Shown here piece by piece: positions 5,690 to 6,450 of a stretch of DNA of 6,450 nucleotides. Both the position numbers and the translations under genes were made by a program. The notes below the pieces were generated by a model, which ran no database searches, had not been told where the DNA came from, and saw nothing but the letters and a program-made list of their open reading frames with translations. The stretch comes from DATDRS01 sp035291605 (lineage in GTDB: Bacteria; Chloroflexota; Anaerolineae; Anaerolineales; UBA6663). Position 1 is the first letter of the stretch, and each line of letters starts with the position of its first letter. The DNA lies in assembly GCA_035291605.1 (NCBI GenBank), contig DATDRS010000221.1, forward strand, positions 1 to 6,450. The letters run 5' to 3'.

Positions 5690-6450
5690 CTAGCGCCGGA
5701 TCACGGGGAGGTACAAGAAGAAATTGGGCTTGCTCGCCTGCGTGGGCGTGAGAGTAGGCGTCGGGGTGTTGGTCGGCGTCGAAGTGCCGGTTGGCGTCGC
5801 CGTGGCGGTGCGTGTCGGCGTGAGAGTAGATGTCGGGGTGTTGGTCGGCGTCGCCGTGGCGGTGGGCGTTGGCGTCGCCGTGGCGGTGTGTGTCGGTGTG
5901 GGCGTGGATGTCGAGGTGACCGTTGGTGTTGAAGTGCCCGTTGGCGTCGCCGTGGCGGTGCGCGTCGGTGTGCGAGTAGGCGTCAGGGTGTTGGTGGGTG
6001 TCGGCGTGGCGGTCGGCGTCGCCGTGGTGGTGGGTGTCGACGTCACTGTAGCGGTGTGCGTCGGTGTGTGGGTCGGCGTTGCCGTGGCAGTGCGTGTTGG
6101 GGTGTGGGTCGGCGTCGCTGTAGCGGTGTGCGTCGGTGTGGGAGTGGGCGTCGGCGTGTCGGTCGGCGTCGGCGTGGGTGTATCCGTGGGCATCGGCGTG
6201 CCAGTTGGGGGGTTAGTGACAGGCGGCGTATCCGTCGGCGTGCTGGTGTCTGTTGCGGTAGCAGTGGGCGTCGGCGTGTCGGTCGGCGTACTGGTATTCG
6301 TCGGCGTGGGACTTGGGCCGGGCGTATCCGTCGGAGTGCTGGTCGGCGTCGCTGTAGCGGTGTGCGTCGGCGTGGGGCCAGGTGTCGAGGTGCCGGTTGG
6401 CGTCGAAGTGCCAGTGGGCGTTGCCGTGGCGGTGGCCGTTGGCGTGAGGG
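5690..6450 (-). CDS. Thr/Pro-rich dipeptide-repeat surface protein, C-terminal part (N-terminus outside the window)
   Basis: The frame is open from the window edge (first full codon at 6448) to the TAG at 5692-5690, giving at least 252 residues. Nearly all of it is a (Thr-X)n alternation, with X mostly Pro or Ala and sometimes His, Arg, Gly, Ser, Asn, Asp, Leu or Val. There are a few interruptions, such as TPPVTNPPTGTP near 6226-6194. The last 15 residues leave the repeat and read ASKPNFFLYLPVIRR. Such Thr/Pro tracts form extended, often glycosylated stalks in secreted bacterial proteins. Ending with an aromatic residue, LP, small hydrophobics and Arg is a pattern I recall from exported Chloroflexota proteins; its role is not established. 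No catalytic domain is visible in this part. The Met codon at 6193-6191 is only an internal residue with no Shine-Dalgarno site, so it is not taken as the start. What the N-terminal domain does cannot be told here. Confidence 0.75.
   Translation of the reverse strand, partial: LTPTATATATPTGTSTPTGTSTPGPTPTHTATATPTSTPTDTPGPSPTPTNTSTPTDTPTPTATATDTSTPTDTPPVTNPPTGTPMPTDTPTPTPTDTPTPTPTPTHTATATPTHTPTRTATATPTHTPTHTATVTSTPTTTATPTATPTPTNTLTPTRTPTRTATATPTGTSTPTVTSTSTPTPTHTATATPTPTATATPTNTPTSTLTPTRTATATPTGTSTPTNTPTPTLTPTQASKPNFFLYLPVIRR
5741..6450 (-). repeat. 6-bp-period coding tandem repeat with higher-order duplications
   Basis: The DNA repeats with a 6-base period, each unit coding for Thr plus one other residue. 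On the plus strand the common units are variants of GGCGTC, GGCGTG and GCCGTG. Larger copies exist: GTGAGAGTAG at 5748 recurs 72 bases later at 5820, and a block of roughly 60 bases starting GAAGTGCC at 5781 recurs 150 bases later at 5931 with few differences; GAAGTGCC appears again at 6405. All spacings I checked are multiples of six, so expansion or loss of units keeps the frame. The tract continues past the window edge. Confidence 0.85.

Noticed and set aside
6191..6193. Met codon as start of the Thr-rich gene
   Set aside because: The frame stays open upstream to the window edge with the same Thr-X pattern, and no Shine-Dalgarno site precedes it.
5741..6450. CRISPR array or non-coding satellite
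   Set aside because: The 6-base units have no spacer-repeat structure and keep one open reading frame throughout.
1..6450. tRNA, rRNA, insertion sequence or attachment site
   Set aside because: No cloverleaf, rRNA segment, transposase motif or terminal inverted repeat pair was seen on either strand by eye.

Overview
The window suggests a GC-rich member of the Chloroflexota, probably near the Anaerolineae. This is an inference from gene content, because no rRNA or other marker is present. The signs are Thr/Pro-rich low-complexity secreted proteins, a C-terminus reading YLPVIRR, and lipoproteins with Pro/Thr linkers that combine LysM and M23 peptidase domains. Every supported gene lies on the minus strand, so transcription runs from high to low coordinates. 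Layout in transcription order: (1) 6450-5690 holds the C-terminal part of a surface protein that is almost entirely (Thr-X)n dipeptide repeat; its frame is open to the window edge, so its N-terminus is outside. (2) 5689-5578 is a short intergenic region with a good candidate promoter (extended -10 TATACT) overlapped by a GC-rich inverted repeat. (3) 5577-5116 encodes a small DinB/YfiT-type putative metal-binding protein. (4) 5147-311 holds three tandem paralogous genes for cell-envelope hydrolase-like proteins. Each has an N-terminal membrane anchor, a Pro/Thr linker, a LysM domain, a conserved middle module of about 200 residues, and a C-terminal M23 metallopeptidase domain with the long His-to-Asp spacing typical of the beta-lytic/LasA type. 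The first and third are lipoproteins; the middle one has a transmembrane anchor and no lipobox. (5) 310-154 is an intergenic region with a hairpin and a candidate promoter. (6) 153-1 is the N-terminal part of a HicB-family antitoxin that runs off the window. The dinB-like gene and the three hydrolase genes are packed closely: a 4-nt ATGA overlap joins the first and second hydrolase genes, 29 nt separate the second and third, and dinB either overlaps the first or ends 7 nt before it. They probably form one operon from the promoter near 5650. The likely joint job of the three paralogs is to bind peptidoglycan through LysM and cut or remodel it outside the cytoplasmic membrane, possibly as a diversified set with different anchoring. 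The role of the DinB-like protein in this operon is unknown. The most unusual element is the tandem triplet with its uncharacterised shared middle module.
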